Shown here: positions 43,340-52,345 of the stretch, one piece after another
How positions within the stretch are numbered: position 1 is the stretch's first letter
How the letters are laid out: each line of letters opens with the position of its first letter
Assembly (NCBI GenBank): GCA_963840785.1
Contig: CAWJAF010000001.1
Coordinates: 62,001-126,000 of the forward strand
Reading direction: 5' to 3'
From: JALYOK01 sp963840785
GTDB lineage: Bacteria > Pseudomonadota > Gammaproteobacteria > Burkholderiales > JALYOK01
Length of the DNA stretch: 64,000 bases
Notes under the pieces: model-generated
Seen by the model: the letters and a program-made list of their open reading frames with translations, nothing else
Databases searched by the model: none
Told to the model about the DNA's origin: nothing
Translations under genes and position numbers: made by a program

Positions 43340-44531
43340 AGGCTAATCCCGCATCAGCCATGGTTTTGCGCTGAGTGGGATTCGCCAGTAGCAAGTCAAT
43401 TACCCGCGCTAATTCCAGCGCATCGGCTACGCGTTTCGCCGCGCCGCACGAGATTGCCTGATCTGTTGCCTCGGCAAAATTAAACGTGTGTGGCCCGATC
43501 AAAACGGGCGTGCCTACGGCGCAAGCTTCAATTAAGTTCTGTCCCCCAAGGGGCAACAAACTCCCGCCGATAAACGCGACATCGCTCGCGGCAAAATAGG
43601 CAAACATTTCGCCCATGGAATCGCCCAGCACGACCCGCGTCGCGGGCGCGATGACGGTGTTTTCGCTGCGGCGCTGAAAAGCGATTCCGTTTGATTTGAG
43701 TAATTCGGCAACGTCGTTGAAGCGTTGCGGATGGCGCGGCACGATGACTGTGAGCGCATTCGGCGCTTGGATTTTTTGCAGCGTTTCCAACAAAAGTTTT
43801 TCTTCGCCGTCGCGTGTGCTCGCGGCGAGCCAGATTGGGCGATTCGCGCCAAATTGCTCGCGAAACATTTTTCCGAGTTCAACTTGTGCGGTCGACACGT
43901 CGTTGTCAAATTTGAGATTGCCCATCACATCGATTGGCCTGAAGAACAAGGCCTGGAGCCGATCTCGATCGGCATCGGTCTGTGCGGCAATCAGGGCAAG
44001 CTTCTTCAAGGCATCGTCAACGAGCGCAGGAAAGCGTGCGTAGCCGCGCGCGGAACGCGCCGATAGTCGCGCGTTGATCAGCGCGAGTGGAATGTGTTGC
44101 TGGTGACAAATCGAAATCAGATTTGGCCACAATTCTGTTTCCAAAAGCATTCCCAATCGCGGCTGAAAATGTCGTAAGAATTTTTTCACTGCGAATGGAT
44201 AATCGTAGGGCAAATAGCAACGCAGAACGTTGTCGCCCCATAGTGCCTCCGAGGTTGCGCGGCCGGTCGGCGTCATGTGCGTGAGCAGGATTTGATGGTC
44301 GGGATGGCGTTGTTGAAAGAGTTTGACTAGTGGCGCTGCTGCGCGCGTTTCGCCGACGGAAACGGCGTGCAGCCAGATGATGGGCTTGGCCGGTTTCACA
44401 TAATAAATACCAAAACGCTCACCAACGTGTTGCAAATATTCCGGCTGCTTGCGCGCTCGCCAGGCGAGGCGTAGCGGCAAAAATGGCAGCAAGCCGTGGA
44501 GCAGCGCGGTGTAAATGCGGCGATTGATCAT
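43266..44531 (-). CDS. waaA: 3-deoxy-D-manno-octulosonic acid transferase
   Basis: WaaA adds Kdo residues to lipid IVA at the inner membrane. The N-terminal hydrophobic anchor (TALLHGLLPFLPLRLAWRAR) precedes the GT-B fold; IWLHAVSVGETRAAAPL, ETELWPNLI and GGSLLPLGGQNLIEACAVGTPVLIG are diagnostic. ATG 44531 overlaps the waaC stop (ATGA) and is chosen over GTG 44540. The product has 421 residues. Confidence 0.95.
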   Translation of the reverse strand: MINRRIYTALLHGLLPFLPLRLAWRARKQPEYLQHVGERFGIYYVKPAKPIIWLHAVSVGETRAAAPLVKLFQQRHPDHQILLTHMTPTGRATSEALWGDNVLRCYLPYDYPFAVKKFLRHFQPRLGMLLETELWPNLISICHQQHIPLALINARLSARSARGYARFPALVDDALKKLALIAAQTDADRDRLQALFFRPIDVMGNLKFDNDVSTAQVELGKMFREQFGANRPIWLAASTRDGEEKLLLETLQKIQAPNALTVIVPRHPQRFNDVAELLKSNGIAFQRRSENTVIAPATRVVLGDSMGEMFAYFAASDVAFIGGSLLPLGGQNLIEACAVGTPVLIGPHTFNFAEATDQAISCGAAKRVADALELARVIDLLLANPTQRKTMADAGLAFTAGHRGASARAYELVSSLLAPAS

Positions 44532-45484
44532 CTTGCGCACACTCGCGCGTAGCCCTGAAGAACCGCGTCGATACTGGGCGGCGCGCCGATGCTACCAAGA
44601 TTGATGGCGCACGCGCCACCGTAAACGCCGGTTAAACCTGGATCGGTATTGCAGTAAATCGCGACCGTGGGTTTGTCGAGCGCACACGCGAGATGGGTGA
44701 GGCCCGTGTCGACGCCGACGACCGCCATTGCATGGGCTAGAAGCGTTGCGACATCCTCGAGCGAGCCCGGTGGCAATGCGCGAGCATTCGGCAGAGATTT
44801 CGCTAGGCGAACCGCGCGATCGTGTTCGGTGGAATTTCCGCTTGGAAATACGCACGTGACGTCGCGCTCGGCAAACCATTTGCCTAACGCGATCCAATTT
44901 TCTTCCGGCCACTCTTTGTCGACGCGGCTGGTAGCATGCAACAACACAACATAAGGTGCCTGGAGCGCCTTATCTGGTGCGGGCCTTGAGGTAATGATGC
45001 CGTAGTTCGGCGCACTGCTTGCCTCGTAGCCAAGTGCCTTTGCAACGAGCTGACGATTGCGCTCAACTGCGTGCAAGTTTATCGCGATGTTGAATTTTCG
45101 TTGATAGGCAAAACTCGCCAAGGGCTCGCGCGCACTTTCCCAATCGTAACCGCAGCGCAGACCGTGAGCGCTGCGCGCGATCATCGCGCTTTTCAGCAGG
45201 CCTTGAGTATCGACGATGAAATCGTAACTTTGTTCGCGCAGCATTTGCTTAAAGCCGCGCCATTGTTGCCACGTCGTGCCGCTCGCAAGATGCTTGCGCC
45301 AGCGGCGCAAGGCAACCGGCAGCACGCAATTTAGCTGCGGATGCAGCCGCGGAACAGCGGCGAAACTTTCTTCGACGACCCAATCAATTTGCGCAGCGGG
45401 GAAATAATTTTTAATGTCGGCGACGACGGGAAGATTGTGAATCACGTCGCCCAGCGACGAGGTTTTGACCAATAGAATGCGCAT
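44528..45484 (-). CDS. waaC: Lipopolysaccharide heptosyltransferase I
   Basis: WaaC transfers the first L,D-heptose to Kdo2-lipid A. MRILLVKTSSLGDVIHNLPVV at the N-terminus, VDTQGLLKSAMIAR, and GVDTGLTHLACALDKPTVAIY near the C-terminus are typical GT9 motifs. The frame is open further upstream, but ATG 45484 gives the conserved N-terminus and 318 residues. It is coupled to waaA. Confidence 0.94.
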   Translation of the reverse strand: MRILLVKTSSLGDVIHNLPVVADIKNYFPAAQIDWVVEESFAAVPRLHPQLNCVLPVALRRWRKHLASGTTWQQWRGFKQMLREQSYDFIVDTQGLLKSAMIARSAHGLRCGYDWESAREPLASFAYQRKFNIAINLHAVERNRQLVAKALGYEASSAPNYGIITSRPAPDKALQAPYVVLLHATSRVDKEWPEENWIALGKWFAERDVTCVFPSGNSTEHDRAVRLAKSLPNARALPPGSLEDVATLLAHAMAVVGVDTGLTHLACALDKPTVAIYCNTDPGLTGVYGGACAINLGSIGAPPSIDAVLQGYARVCAR

Positions 45485-45600
45485 AGCGCATTTTAGCGTA
45501 GCGAAGGTTTCCCAATCATGGTCGTTGCGAACTGCCTGTATCGGCAATGTCGATGTTGCGTGCGGACCATGAACCCCAGGCATTCTCGCTTCCACCCAGG

Positions 45601-45633
45601 CATGTCATCCTTCGCGTTGCTCAGGATGACATG
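45601..45633. repeat. Palindromic repeat, family C copy 2
   Basis: CATGTCATCCT and AGGATGACATG pair around TTCGCGTTGCTC-like loop bases. It closely matches 41033-41067. It lies in the divergent gap between waaC and the glycosyltransferase gene (45485-45745), which has no other feature. Confidence 0.85.
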
Positions 45634-45745
45634 TTAAAGGCGACAATTCAGATAGGGTTCATGCAAAGTCGAGCGACAGCTTGAGTCTTTTCGACAATAC
45701 GCTAGAGTTTCTCGCGAAATATCAATACAATTCGAAACTTATCGA

Positions 45746-46528
45746 ATGCTCGGAAAACAAGCCGGAATGGCTTTAACCCATGTGCCGTTCTCCGTCGTCA
45801 TTATCACGCGCGATGCCGCGGCGCAAATCGTTTCATGTTTAAAATCGGCGGCGTTTGCCGACGAAATTGTCGTCGTCGACAGCGGTAGCGTTGATGACAC
45901 GATCGGGCTCGCAGCAGCAAACGGCGCGCACGTCGTCAGTCACCAATGGCAAGGTTTTGGCAAGCAAAAACAATTTGCGGTGGCTCAGGCGACGCACGAT
46001 TGGGTATTGTGTTTGGACGCCGATGAGCGTGTGAGCGATGCATTGCGCAACGCGATTGAGGCGGCGTTGCGCGTACCGGAATTTAATGCGTACAAGATGC
46101 CGCGAAGCAATCGATTCATGGGGCGCTATTTGCGCCACGGCGAAGGTTATCCCGATTGGTCGCTGCGATTATTTCATCGAGGCCACGCCAGTTGGAGCGA
46201 CGACACGGTGCATGAAAAAGTCGAAACCCTGGTTTCGGTCGGTATTCTTAAAGGCGATTTGCTACACGAATCCGAGCAAGGCATCGCTGAATATTTACAC
46301 AAGCAAAATGGCTATACGACGATGCAAGCGCAAGAACTTCATCGCACCGGTACGCGTGGCGACGCCCTAAAGTTAGTGTTGAGTCCATTGGTGCGATTCC
46401 TCAAATTTTACGTGCTGCGCCGCGGATTTTTGGATGGTGTGCCGGGACTGATTCACATTTTGATTGGCTGCTTTAATACGTTTACGAAATACGCGAAATT
46501 GATTGAATATAACAGGGCGCGTAGTTGA
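45746..46528 (+). CDS. Family 2 glycosyltransferase, WaaE-like (LPS core)
   Basis: The 260-residue GT-A enzyme has FSVVIITRDAAAQI, EIVVVDSGSVDDT (donor-binding) and CLDADERVS (DxD). A downstream YPDWSLRLFHRG and C-terminal hydrophobic FYVLRRGFLDGVPGLI match the WaaE/KdtX group that adds glucose to the inner core. Its stop overlaps a TTG that begins a lost epimerase gene (46525-46548). Confidence 0.88.
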   Translation: MLGKQAGMALTHVPFSVVIITRDAAAQIVSCLKSAAFADEIVVVDSGSVDDTIGLAAANGAHVVSHQWQGFGKQKQFAVAQATHDWVLCLDADERVSDALRNAIEAALRVPEFNAYKMPRSNRFMGRYLRHGEGYPDWSLRLFHRGHASWSDDTVHEKVETLVSVGILKGDLLHESEQGIAEYLHKQNGYTTMQAQELHRTGTRGDALKLVLSPLVRFLKFYVLRRGFLDGVPGLIHILIGCFNTFTKYAKLIEYNRARS

Positions 46529-46548
46529 AAATTCTCGTGACCGGCGCC
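46525..46548 (+). pseudogene. 24-bp stub of an epimerase gene start
   Basis: These 24 bases encode the first eight codons LKILVTGA of the nearby epimerases (47384 and 51452) and keep the TTGA coupling with the glycosyltransferase stop. The match ends abruptly at 46548, and unrelated sequence leads into the toxin-antitoxin promoter. This marks the original junction where the module entered or was duplicated. Confidence 0.65.
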
Positions 46549-46598
46549 AGAGAGTTTAAAAAGTCCGTGTTACTTCAATGTGTTCACTTTTGACCTGA

Positions 46599-46631
46599 TT
46601 GTACTGAGGCTTTAATAAGGCTATTATAGCC
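46599..46631 (+). promoter_or_regulatory. Promoter and palindromic operator of toxin-antitoxin copy 1
   Basis: TTGTAC (46599-46604) and TATTAT (46622-46627) have a 17-base spacer. The -10 lies in the palindrome GGCTATTATAGCC (46619-46631), three bases before the antitoxin ATG. Transcription would begin at or near the ATG, implying a leaderless message. Antitoxin binding to the palindrome would block the promoter. Confidence 0.6.
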
Positions 46632-46633
46632 AG

Positions 46634-46924
46634 ATGAAAACAGCGTCAATTTCTCAAACTAAAAATCAGCTTAGCGCACTAATCGATCAAGTTCGCCAGG
46701 GCGAAACCATTGTGATTACCGACCATGATCGCCCCGTTGCGAAATTGGTGCCGGCCTACGTGGAAAACGCCGAAGAGGCTGCGGGTGAGATCGCCAACTT
46801 AGAGCGCAAAGGGCTCGTCCGCCGCGGTAATTCGTCGGCGCGTCGTCTGGCCGCACCCGTCAAGCCGCGTGCCGGTTCAAGCGCGCTGACGGCTTTGCTG
46901 CAAGATCGCCAAGAAGGTCGATGA
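46634..46924 (+). CDS. Phd/YefM-type antitoxin, copy 1
   Basis: The 96-residue protein begins MKTASISQTKNQLSALI and has VITDHDRPVAKLVP, the DNA-binding Phd/YefM fold. A flexible, basic C-terminal region (RRGNSSARRLAAP) would cover the toxin. Its stop overlaps the toxin ATG (ATGA). A near-identical paralogue lies at 50668. Confidence 0.88.
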   Translation: MKTASISQTKNQLSALIDQVRQGETIVITDHDRPVAKLVPAYVENAEEAAGEIANLERKGLVRRGNSSARRLAAPVKPRAGSSALTALLQDRQEGR

Positions 46925-47382
46925 GATTTTGGGACAGCTCGGCAATACTTCCTTTGATCGTCGAGGAAGAAACCAGCGATCGGGCGGCACGCTACTACGA
47001 AGCGTTTCCGGAACTGGTCGTATGGTGGGGAGCAAGCGTGGAATGTGCTTCGGCGCTTGCGCGGCTAGAGCGCGACGGAGCCCTTGAGGCGCGTGACATC
47101 GCTCAGGCGTACAAGCAGTTACAGATTTTACAGAGCACCTGGAATGAAGTTCAGCCTTTGGACACGGTTCGCGCGGCCGCGCAGCGATTGCTGCGTTTGC
47201 ATAACCTTCGCGCGGCGGACTCGTTGCAGCTAGGCGCAGCCTTGGTGGTTGCCGACCACAGGCCAAAGGCCTGGGAATTTGTGTGCTTGGACACCCGGCT
47301 AGCAGCGGCGGCGGATCGTGAGGGATTTGGCATCGTTAGCGATTTCACGAAAACGAAATCGCGAAAATCGCAAAGGACTTAG
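46921..47382 (+). CDS. VapC-type PIN-domain toxin, copy 1
   Basis: PIN toxins are metal-dependent RNases. The acidic residues are visible in FWDSSAILPLIVEEE, VECASALARLERDG (Glu), LRAADSLQLGAAL and FVCLDTRLAAAADREGF. The 153-residue product is full length. The stop lies two bases before the epimerase TTG, so the module is transcriptionally joined to a sugar gene. Confidence 0.88.
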   Translation: MRFWDSSAILPLIVEEETSDRAARYYEAFPELVVWWGASVECASALARLERDGALEARDIAQAYKQLQILQSTWNEVQPLDTVRAAAQRLLRLHNLRAADSLQLGAALVVADHRPKAWEFVCLDTRLAAAADREGFGIVSDFTKTKSRKSQRT

Positions 47383-47383
47383 A

Positions 47384-48397
47384 TTGAAAATCCTGGTGAC
47401 AGGCGCGGCGGGATTCATCGGCATGCACACGGCGAAGCGCCTGCTCGAGCGCGGCGACGAAGTTATCGGTATCGACAACATCAACGACTACTACGATGTG
47501 CGACTAAAGTACGCGCGTCTCGAACAGCTCAAACCGTTTCCGAATTTTACGTTCATCAAGATGGACATCGCTGATCGCGACGCGATGGAAAAGCTTTTTG
47601 CCGAGCATAAATTTCCGCGGGTTATTCATCTTGCGGCACAAGCAGGCGTGCGCTACTCGCTGCAAAATCCGCATGCTTATATTCAAAGCAATATTGTCGG
47701 TTTTATGAATGTTTTAGAAGGGTGTCGGCATAATAAGGTCGAGCATTTAGTTTATGCGAGCAGCTCGAGCGTTTACGGCTCAAACACCAAAGTGCCGTTC
47801 AGCGAACACGACAACACCGACCACCCTGTGAGCCTTTACGCCGCCACGAAGAAATCCAATGAGCTGATGGCGCACACCTACAGCCACCTTTACCGCCTGC
47901 CGACGACTGGCCTGCGCTTCTTCACCGTTTACGGTCCCTGGGGACGGCCCGACATGGCGGCGATGTTGTTCACCAAGGCGATACTTGAAAGCATCGCGAT
48001 TGACGTTTACAACCATGGCGATATGCAGCGGGATTTTACTTACATCGACGATATCGTCGAGGGCGTGGTGCGGGTGCTCGATAAAATTCCGCTGCCGGAA
48101 GCGAGTTTTGATCCCATGAATCCCGACCCGGCGATCAGTAACGCGCCCTATCGTTTGTACAATATCGGCAACCACCAGCCGGTCGGCCTCATGGCTTTCA
48201 TCCAGACGCTTGAGCGGGCGTTAGGCAAGAAGGCGATCACTAATTTGCTCCCTATCCAAGCGGGTGATGTGCCTACGACGTTCGCAGATACCCAGAGGCT
48301 GCGGGCGCTGGTCGATTTTGCGCCGGATACGCCTCTTGCCGAAGGGATCGCGCGATTTGTCGAGTGGTATCGGGCGCACTTTGGCCCCCCAGTTTGA
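47384..48397 (+). CDS. UDP-glucuronate 4-epimerase (NAD-dependent SDR)
   Basis: The enzyme interconverts UDP-GlcA and UDP-GalA for surface polysaccharides. The N-terminal KILVTGAAGFIGMHTAKRL binds NAD, the active triad is in SSSSVYG and SLYAATKKSNE (Ser, Tyr, Lys), and RFFTVYGPWGRPDMA is typical of the GlcA-epimerase group. TTG 47384 with AAAGGA upstream is chosen by comparison with the two other copies. The product has 337 residues, complete. Confidence 0.88.
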   Translation: MKILVTGAAGFIGMHTAKRLLERGDEVIGIDNINDYYDVRLKYARLEQLKPFPNFTFIKMDIADRDAMEKLFAEHKFPRVIHLAAQAGVRYSLQNPHAYIQSNIVGFMNVLEGCRHNKVEHLVYASSSSVYGSNTKVPFSEHDNTDHPVSLYAATKKSNELMAHTYSHLYRLPTTGLRFFTVYGPWGRPDMAAMLFTKAILESIAIDVYNHGDMQRDFTYIDDIVEGVVRVLDKIPLPEASFDPMNPDPAISNAPYRLYNIGNHQPVGLMAFIQTLERALGKKAITNLLPIQAGDVPTTFADTQRLRALVDFAPDTPLAEGIARFVEWYRAHFGPPV

Positions 48398-48475
48398 CGG
48401 CGTTTATATTCTGTCAACCATGTATGCAATTCTGGATACTGGTTCCGGTAATTGCAAGGATAATACCCGCGTTTA

Positions 48476-48646
48476 TCATGCCGACAAACCCATAAGCCAG
48501 TTGGCGGCATCGGTAATTCTGATTCCATTGCGGAACTCTTCTTGACGTAATCCATAAACTATCTGCACAGACTCCGCATCAGGAAACTGGCCAGCAAATC
48601 GTATCAGGCTGCGATGCGGCTTATTGTCGCCCCACTTGCATTCAAC
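48476..48646 (-). pseudogene. C-terminal fragment of a DUF4143 ATP-binding protein
   Basis: The minus-strand frame reads VECKWGDNKPHRSLIRFAGQ and continues to NWLMGLSA before TGA. The pattern resembles the end of AAA-type ATPases with DUF4143 (VExKxxDxKPxxSL). The rest is missing. The break lies just before the transposase leader, so the IS insertion or an associated deletion removed it. The family match is by eye and uncertain. Confidence 0.45.
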
Positions 48647-48737
48647 TTATAAACGGCGGTAGCCACACATTCTGTTAACGTAGAGCCTTACGGGCGGGGG
48701 TTGCCGGGGGATTTTCGGTTTTGGGAGGGCTCACCCA

Positions 48738-50276
48738 ATGGGTGAAGCGAAACGCAAGGCGTTGGCGGTGCAAAAAGAGACGATTGCACTGGATACGTTC
48801 GGCGGTCGGATCCACGTTGAATGGGATCCGGCGGCGGCGGTCACGCCGCTCGGGCAGTTGCCGTTCTTTATTGAATTTCTCAAAGTCAGCGGCCTATTTG
48901 ATGCGTGGATCCAGGATTGTCCGCTCACCTACCAAAGCAACAACGCACCGGACAAGCGAGCAGTCCTGGCAACCTTCCTGCTATCGATTCTCGCCGGACA
49001 CGATCGCTACGCCCATATCACCGCCATCCGCCAGGATGGCATCCATCCCGAACTGTTGGGTGTGGCACAACTGGTCTCGGAAGATAGCGCGCGACGAGCA
49101 TTGGCGCTGATGGACGAGTCCGCAGGCGTTGCCTGGCTCGACCGGCACCTGGCGAAGACCACCCGGCCGTTGCTTGCCACCCCGTGGATACTGGATCTGG
49201 ATGCAACAGTGAAATGTCTGTATGGCAAACAAGAAGGGGCGGTACTGGGCTACAACCCGAAGAAACCGGGTCGTCCGTCGCACAGCTATCACAGCGCGTT
49301 GATGGCCAACACCCGGCTGGCATTGACTGTGGAAGTGATGGCAGGGAATGAGACGGCGCCGATGCACAGTATGCCGGGGATATGGGCGTGGCTGGATTCG
49401 CTACCCGAAGCCGAGCGCCCCGCCTTGCTACGCGGTGATGTGGCCTACGGCAGTGAAGCGGTGCTGCGCGAAGCCGAGGTCCGCGACCAGCCTTATCTGA
49501 CCAAGCTACGACTGACTAAAAACGTAAAGAGTCTGATCAAAAAGCTGTTCCACTCGAACGAATGGGAACCGGCCGGACAGGGATGGGAAGGATTGGAGGA
49601 TAGACTGACGCTCAACGGCTGGAGCCGGGCACGGCGCGTGGTCGTGCTGCGTAGGAAGCTCACCGGCGAGGTGCTGATGGCCCTAGGCCAGCCCCTTACG
49701 GATAAAGAGGATCACCAAGAACAATTCGCTTTCATCCAAAGTGATGTGCCCACCGCGCGCTACGAGTACGCGGTATTGGTCACCTCGACCGAACATGGCA
49801 TTCTCACGCTCGCGCAACTGTATCGTGACCGGGCCGACGCCGAGAATAACTTCGACGAACTGAAGAACCAATGGGGATGGGGTGGCTTCACCACCCATGA
49901 CCTCGCGCGCTGCCGACTGATGGCACGCATGGTGGCGTTGGTGTACGACTGGTGGACGCTGTTTGTCAGACTGGCTCAACCCCATAAACATTTCGAGGCA
50001 ATCTCCAGTCGACCGTTGTTACTGCACGGCGTCGCCACGCAAACCCAGCATGCCGGACAGAAACGATTGACCATCACCAGCACGCATGCCAAACAGTCTC
50101 GCATCCAAGCGGTACTGACCAACTTGGCGGGGTTCCTGAACTCACTCAAAGCCACTGCGGAGCAGTTGACCGATGCGCAACGACTACGGGCCATTCTATC
50201 TCGCGCATTCGCGAAATTTATGCTCGCAACCGCCGATCCACCGAGACGATTGAACCCTCAATTTGGCATCAATTGA
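48738..50276 (+). CDS. IS4-superfamily DDE transposase
   Basis: The 512-residue transposase has LDLDATVK (first Asp), LRGDVAYGSE (second Asp) and YRDRADAENNFDELK, which fits the Y-x2-R-x3-E-x6-K signature of the IS4 superfamily (IS1380 is a candidate family). The GYNPKKPGRPSHSYH motif is shared with related insertion sequences. The gene is intact. Terminal inverted repeats and target duplications could not be located, so element ends are undefined. Confidence 0.85.
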   Translation: MGEAKRKALAVQKETIALDTFGGRIHVEWDPAAAVTPLGQLPFFIEFLKVSGLFDAWIQDCPLTYQSNNAPDKRAVLATFLLSILAGHDRYAHITAIRQDGIHPELLGVAQLVSEDSARRALALMDESAGVAWLDRHLAKTTRPLLATPWILDLDATVKCLYGKQEGAVLGYNPKKPGRPSHSYHSALMANTRLALTVEVMAGNETAPMHSMPGIWAWLDSLPEAERPALLRGDVAYGSEAVLREAEVRDQPYLTKLRLTKNVKSLIKKLFHSNEWEPAGQGWEGLEDRLTLNGWSRARRVVVLRRKLTGEVLMALGQPLTDKEDHQEQFAFIQSDVPTARYEYAVLVTSTEHGILTLAQLYRDRADAENNFDELKNQWGWGGFTTHDLARCRLMARMVALVYDWWTLFVRLAQPHKHFEAISSRPLLLHGVATQTQHAGQKRLTITSTHAKQSRIQAVLTNLAGFLNSLKATAEQLTDAQRLRAILSRAFAKFMLATADPPRRLNPQFGIN

Positions 50277-50652
50277 CGGCCCTACTGCTTTTTCTAGGTT
50301 CAAGTGTTCGCGCCCTTTCTTAAAGGCGTGCTCAAGATCAGCGACTTCCCCGATCATCGTGCCATCGCGACGACCTGATTCACCTCACTTAATATTCAAC
50401 TTGTCTATTGGACGCCCCTCCACTTCTTGCGGGGGTTCTTTTGCGGAACTGCTTGATTTTCAACCAGCGCCGCAACTGGAGTGAGCGTGTATTTTCCTGT
50501 GAGAAAAGCCCAGCGCAGTCAGGGGTTCCACCTTTTAACTTAATTGCACCTTTTCTTCAATCTCTTCGGGTTAGATTCCCCGTGGCTCGCCACGTAAAAA
50601 ATTAGGTTTTGCGAGTTGATACCCCTCAGCCTGCTGCGGGGTTGTTCATTAA
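50277..50652. other. Non-coding stretch with two similar hairpins downstream of the transposase
   Basis: About 375 bp holds two similar stem-loops, CCCCTCCACTTCTTGCGGGG (near 50414-50434) and CCCCTCAGCCTGCTGCGGGG (near 50623-50642). Each is followed by a T-rich run (TTCTTTT; TTGTTC). A minus-strand frame at 50280-50385 reads like a protein piece (GTMIGEVADLEHAFKKGREH) but is not recognised. The right end of the IS should lie here. No full gene was seen. Confidence 0.45.
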
Positions 50653-50667
50653 GGCTATTATAGTCAG

Positions 50668-50958
50668 ATGAAAACGGCCTCAATTTCGCAGACCAAAAAC
50701 CAGCTTAGCGCCTTGATCGATCACGTTCGGCAAGGTCAAACGATCGTTATTACCGATCGCGACCGGCCGGTGGCGAAGTTGGTGCCGGCGTCGGCGGAAA
50801 ACGGCGACGAGGCTGCCGGTGCGCTCGTAAACCCGGAGCGCAAGGGGATTGTCCGGCGAGGCAATTGCGAACATCGTAAGCTGGCGGCACCGCTCAAGCT
50901 GCGTGCCAAGGCAAGCGCGCTGGCGGCGTTGCTCGATCATCGCGAACAAGGTCGATGA
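50668..50958 (+). CDS. Phd/YefM-type antitoxin, copy 2
   Basis: The product has 96 residues and is very close to copy 1 in the N-terminal DNA-binding half, with more change toward the C-terminus. The GGCTATTATAGTC sequence before the ATG is a one-base variant of the copy 1 operator, but no -35 matches at the right spacing. It overlaps its toxin by ATGA, like copy 1. Confidence 0.85.
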   Translation: MKTASISQTKNQLSALIDHVRQGQTIVITDRDRPVAKLVPASAENGDEAAGALVNPERKGIVRRGNCEHRKLAAPLKLRAKASALAALLDHREQGR

Positions 50959-51418
50959 AATTTTGGGACAGCTCGGCAATACTTCCGCTGATTGTCGAAG
51001 AGCGAACCAGCGATCAAGCATCGCGTTACTACGACGCTTTTCCTGCGCTCGTTGTGTGGTGGGGCGCGAGCGTGGAATGTTCTTCGGCGCTCGCGCGCTT
51101 AGAGCGAGACGGCGCGATCGATACGCGCGACTTGACGCGAGCGTTACAGCAATTGCAGACGCTGCAAAGTGAATGGAACGAAGTCCAGCCTTGGATATCG
51201 TATGCACCGCCGCGCAGCGACTATTACGCTTGCATGGCTTCCGCACTACGGACGCTTTGCCGTTGGGCGCGGCGATAGTCGCGGCGGACCACAAACCGCA
51301 GGCGTGGGAATTTGTTTGTTTGAATGCCAGACTCGCAAACGCGGCGGAGCGCGAGGGGTTCGCCGTCATCAGTGACTTTGCACATTCCAAACTTCGCAAA
51401 AAAATAGCCGGGCCATGA
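50955..51418 (+). pseudogene. VapC-type PIN toxin, copy 2 (frameshifted)
   Basis: The first 76 residues (FWDSSAILPLIVEERTS...EWNEVQP) match copy 1. A single missing T near 51192 shifts the frame, and the C-terminal half (AAQRLLRLHGF...FVCLNARLANAAEREGF) continues one base away. It should be inactive unless the deletion is a sequencing error. Confidence 0.8.
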
Positions 51419-51451
51419 CCAAATCGATCGAACACATTAGGAACGCGTAGG

Positions 51452-52345
51452 TTGAAAATCCTCGTGACCGGGGCAGCGGGATTCATCGGCATGCACACCA
51501 CTAAACGCCTGCTCGAACGCGGTGACGAGGTTGTAGGCATCGATAACGTCAACGACTATTACGACGTGCGGCTAAATTATGCGCGCCTCGAACAGTTCAA
51601 GTCGTTTCCGCATTTTACGTTCATGAAAATGGACATCGCCGATCGCGACGCGATGTAAAAAAGTCATTCGCCGAACACAAGTTTCCCAGGGTCATCCACC
51701 TTGCCGCGCAAGCGTTTAGGGTTCGAATACTAAGATGCGGTTTAGCGTGGCGGATAATGTTGATCATCCGATCAGTCTGTATGCGGCAACAAAGAAATCG
51801 AACGAATTAATGGCTCATACTTACAGCCACTTGTATACTCCATGGATCATGGGATTACGATTTTTACCGCCTACGATCCTTGGGGTACGCCTAATATGGC
51901 TTTGTTCATATTTACCAAAGCGATTCTCAAAGGTCGGTCGATTGACGTTTACAACAATGGGGCTATGGAGCGGGATTTTACTTAAATTTTCGATATCGTT
52001 GCGGGCGTGGTTCGTATTTCCGACAAAATTCCGCCGTCCAACTCGCGTTGGACGGCGGAATATGCGAATCCCGGATCCAGCTCTGCACCCTGCAAACTTT
52101 ACAATATCGGAAACCACATCCCCGCAAAGTTGATGACTATGATCGAGACGATTGAAAACGCGCTAAGTCAAAAGGCTGCCAAAATTTTCTTGCCGATACA
52201 ACCTGGCAAAGTACAAACTGCCTATGCTGACATAAGAAGCTTAACTTATGCTGTCGGTTTTGACCCGAAAATCTCAATAGGTCTCGGGATAGAAAAGTTT
52301 GTTGAGTGGTATCAGAGGTTTGAATTGGCTGCGGATTTATTGTGA
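51452..52345 (+). pseudogene. UDP-glucuronate 4-epimerase, copy 2 (decayed)
   Basis: The TTG start and the first 68 residues match copy 1 closely. After that there is a TAA where copy 1 has a Glu codon, a frameshift, a deletion of about 50 residues covering the SSSSVYG active site, and further indels. The C-terminal part (YNIGNHIPAKLMTMIETIENAL) is recognisable. Unlike the neighbouring frameshifted genes, this one shows many substitutions, so it is true decay. Confidence 0.85.

Noticed and set aside
48390..50290. TTGACGGC at both sides of the transposase as IS boundaries
   Set aside because: The match is only eight bases in direct orientation and lies too close to the stop codon on one side to be convincing as ends or target duplication.
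50560..50605. Possible tRNA 3' half (GGGTTAGATTCCCCG followed by GCTCGCCA)
   Set aside because: The T-arm-like stem exists, but no acceptor partner, D-arm or anticodon arm could be placed upstream.
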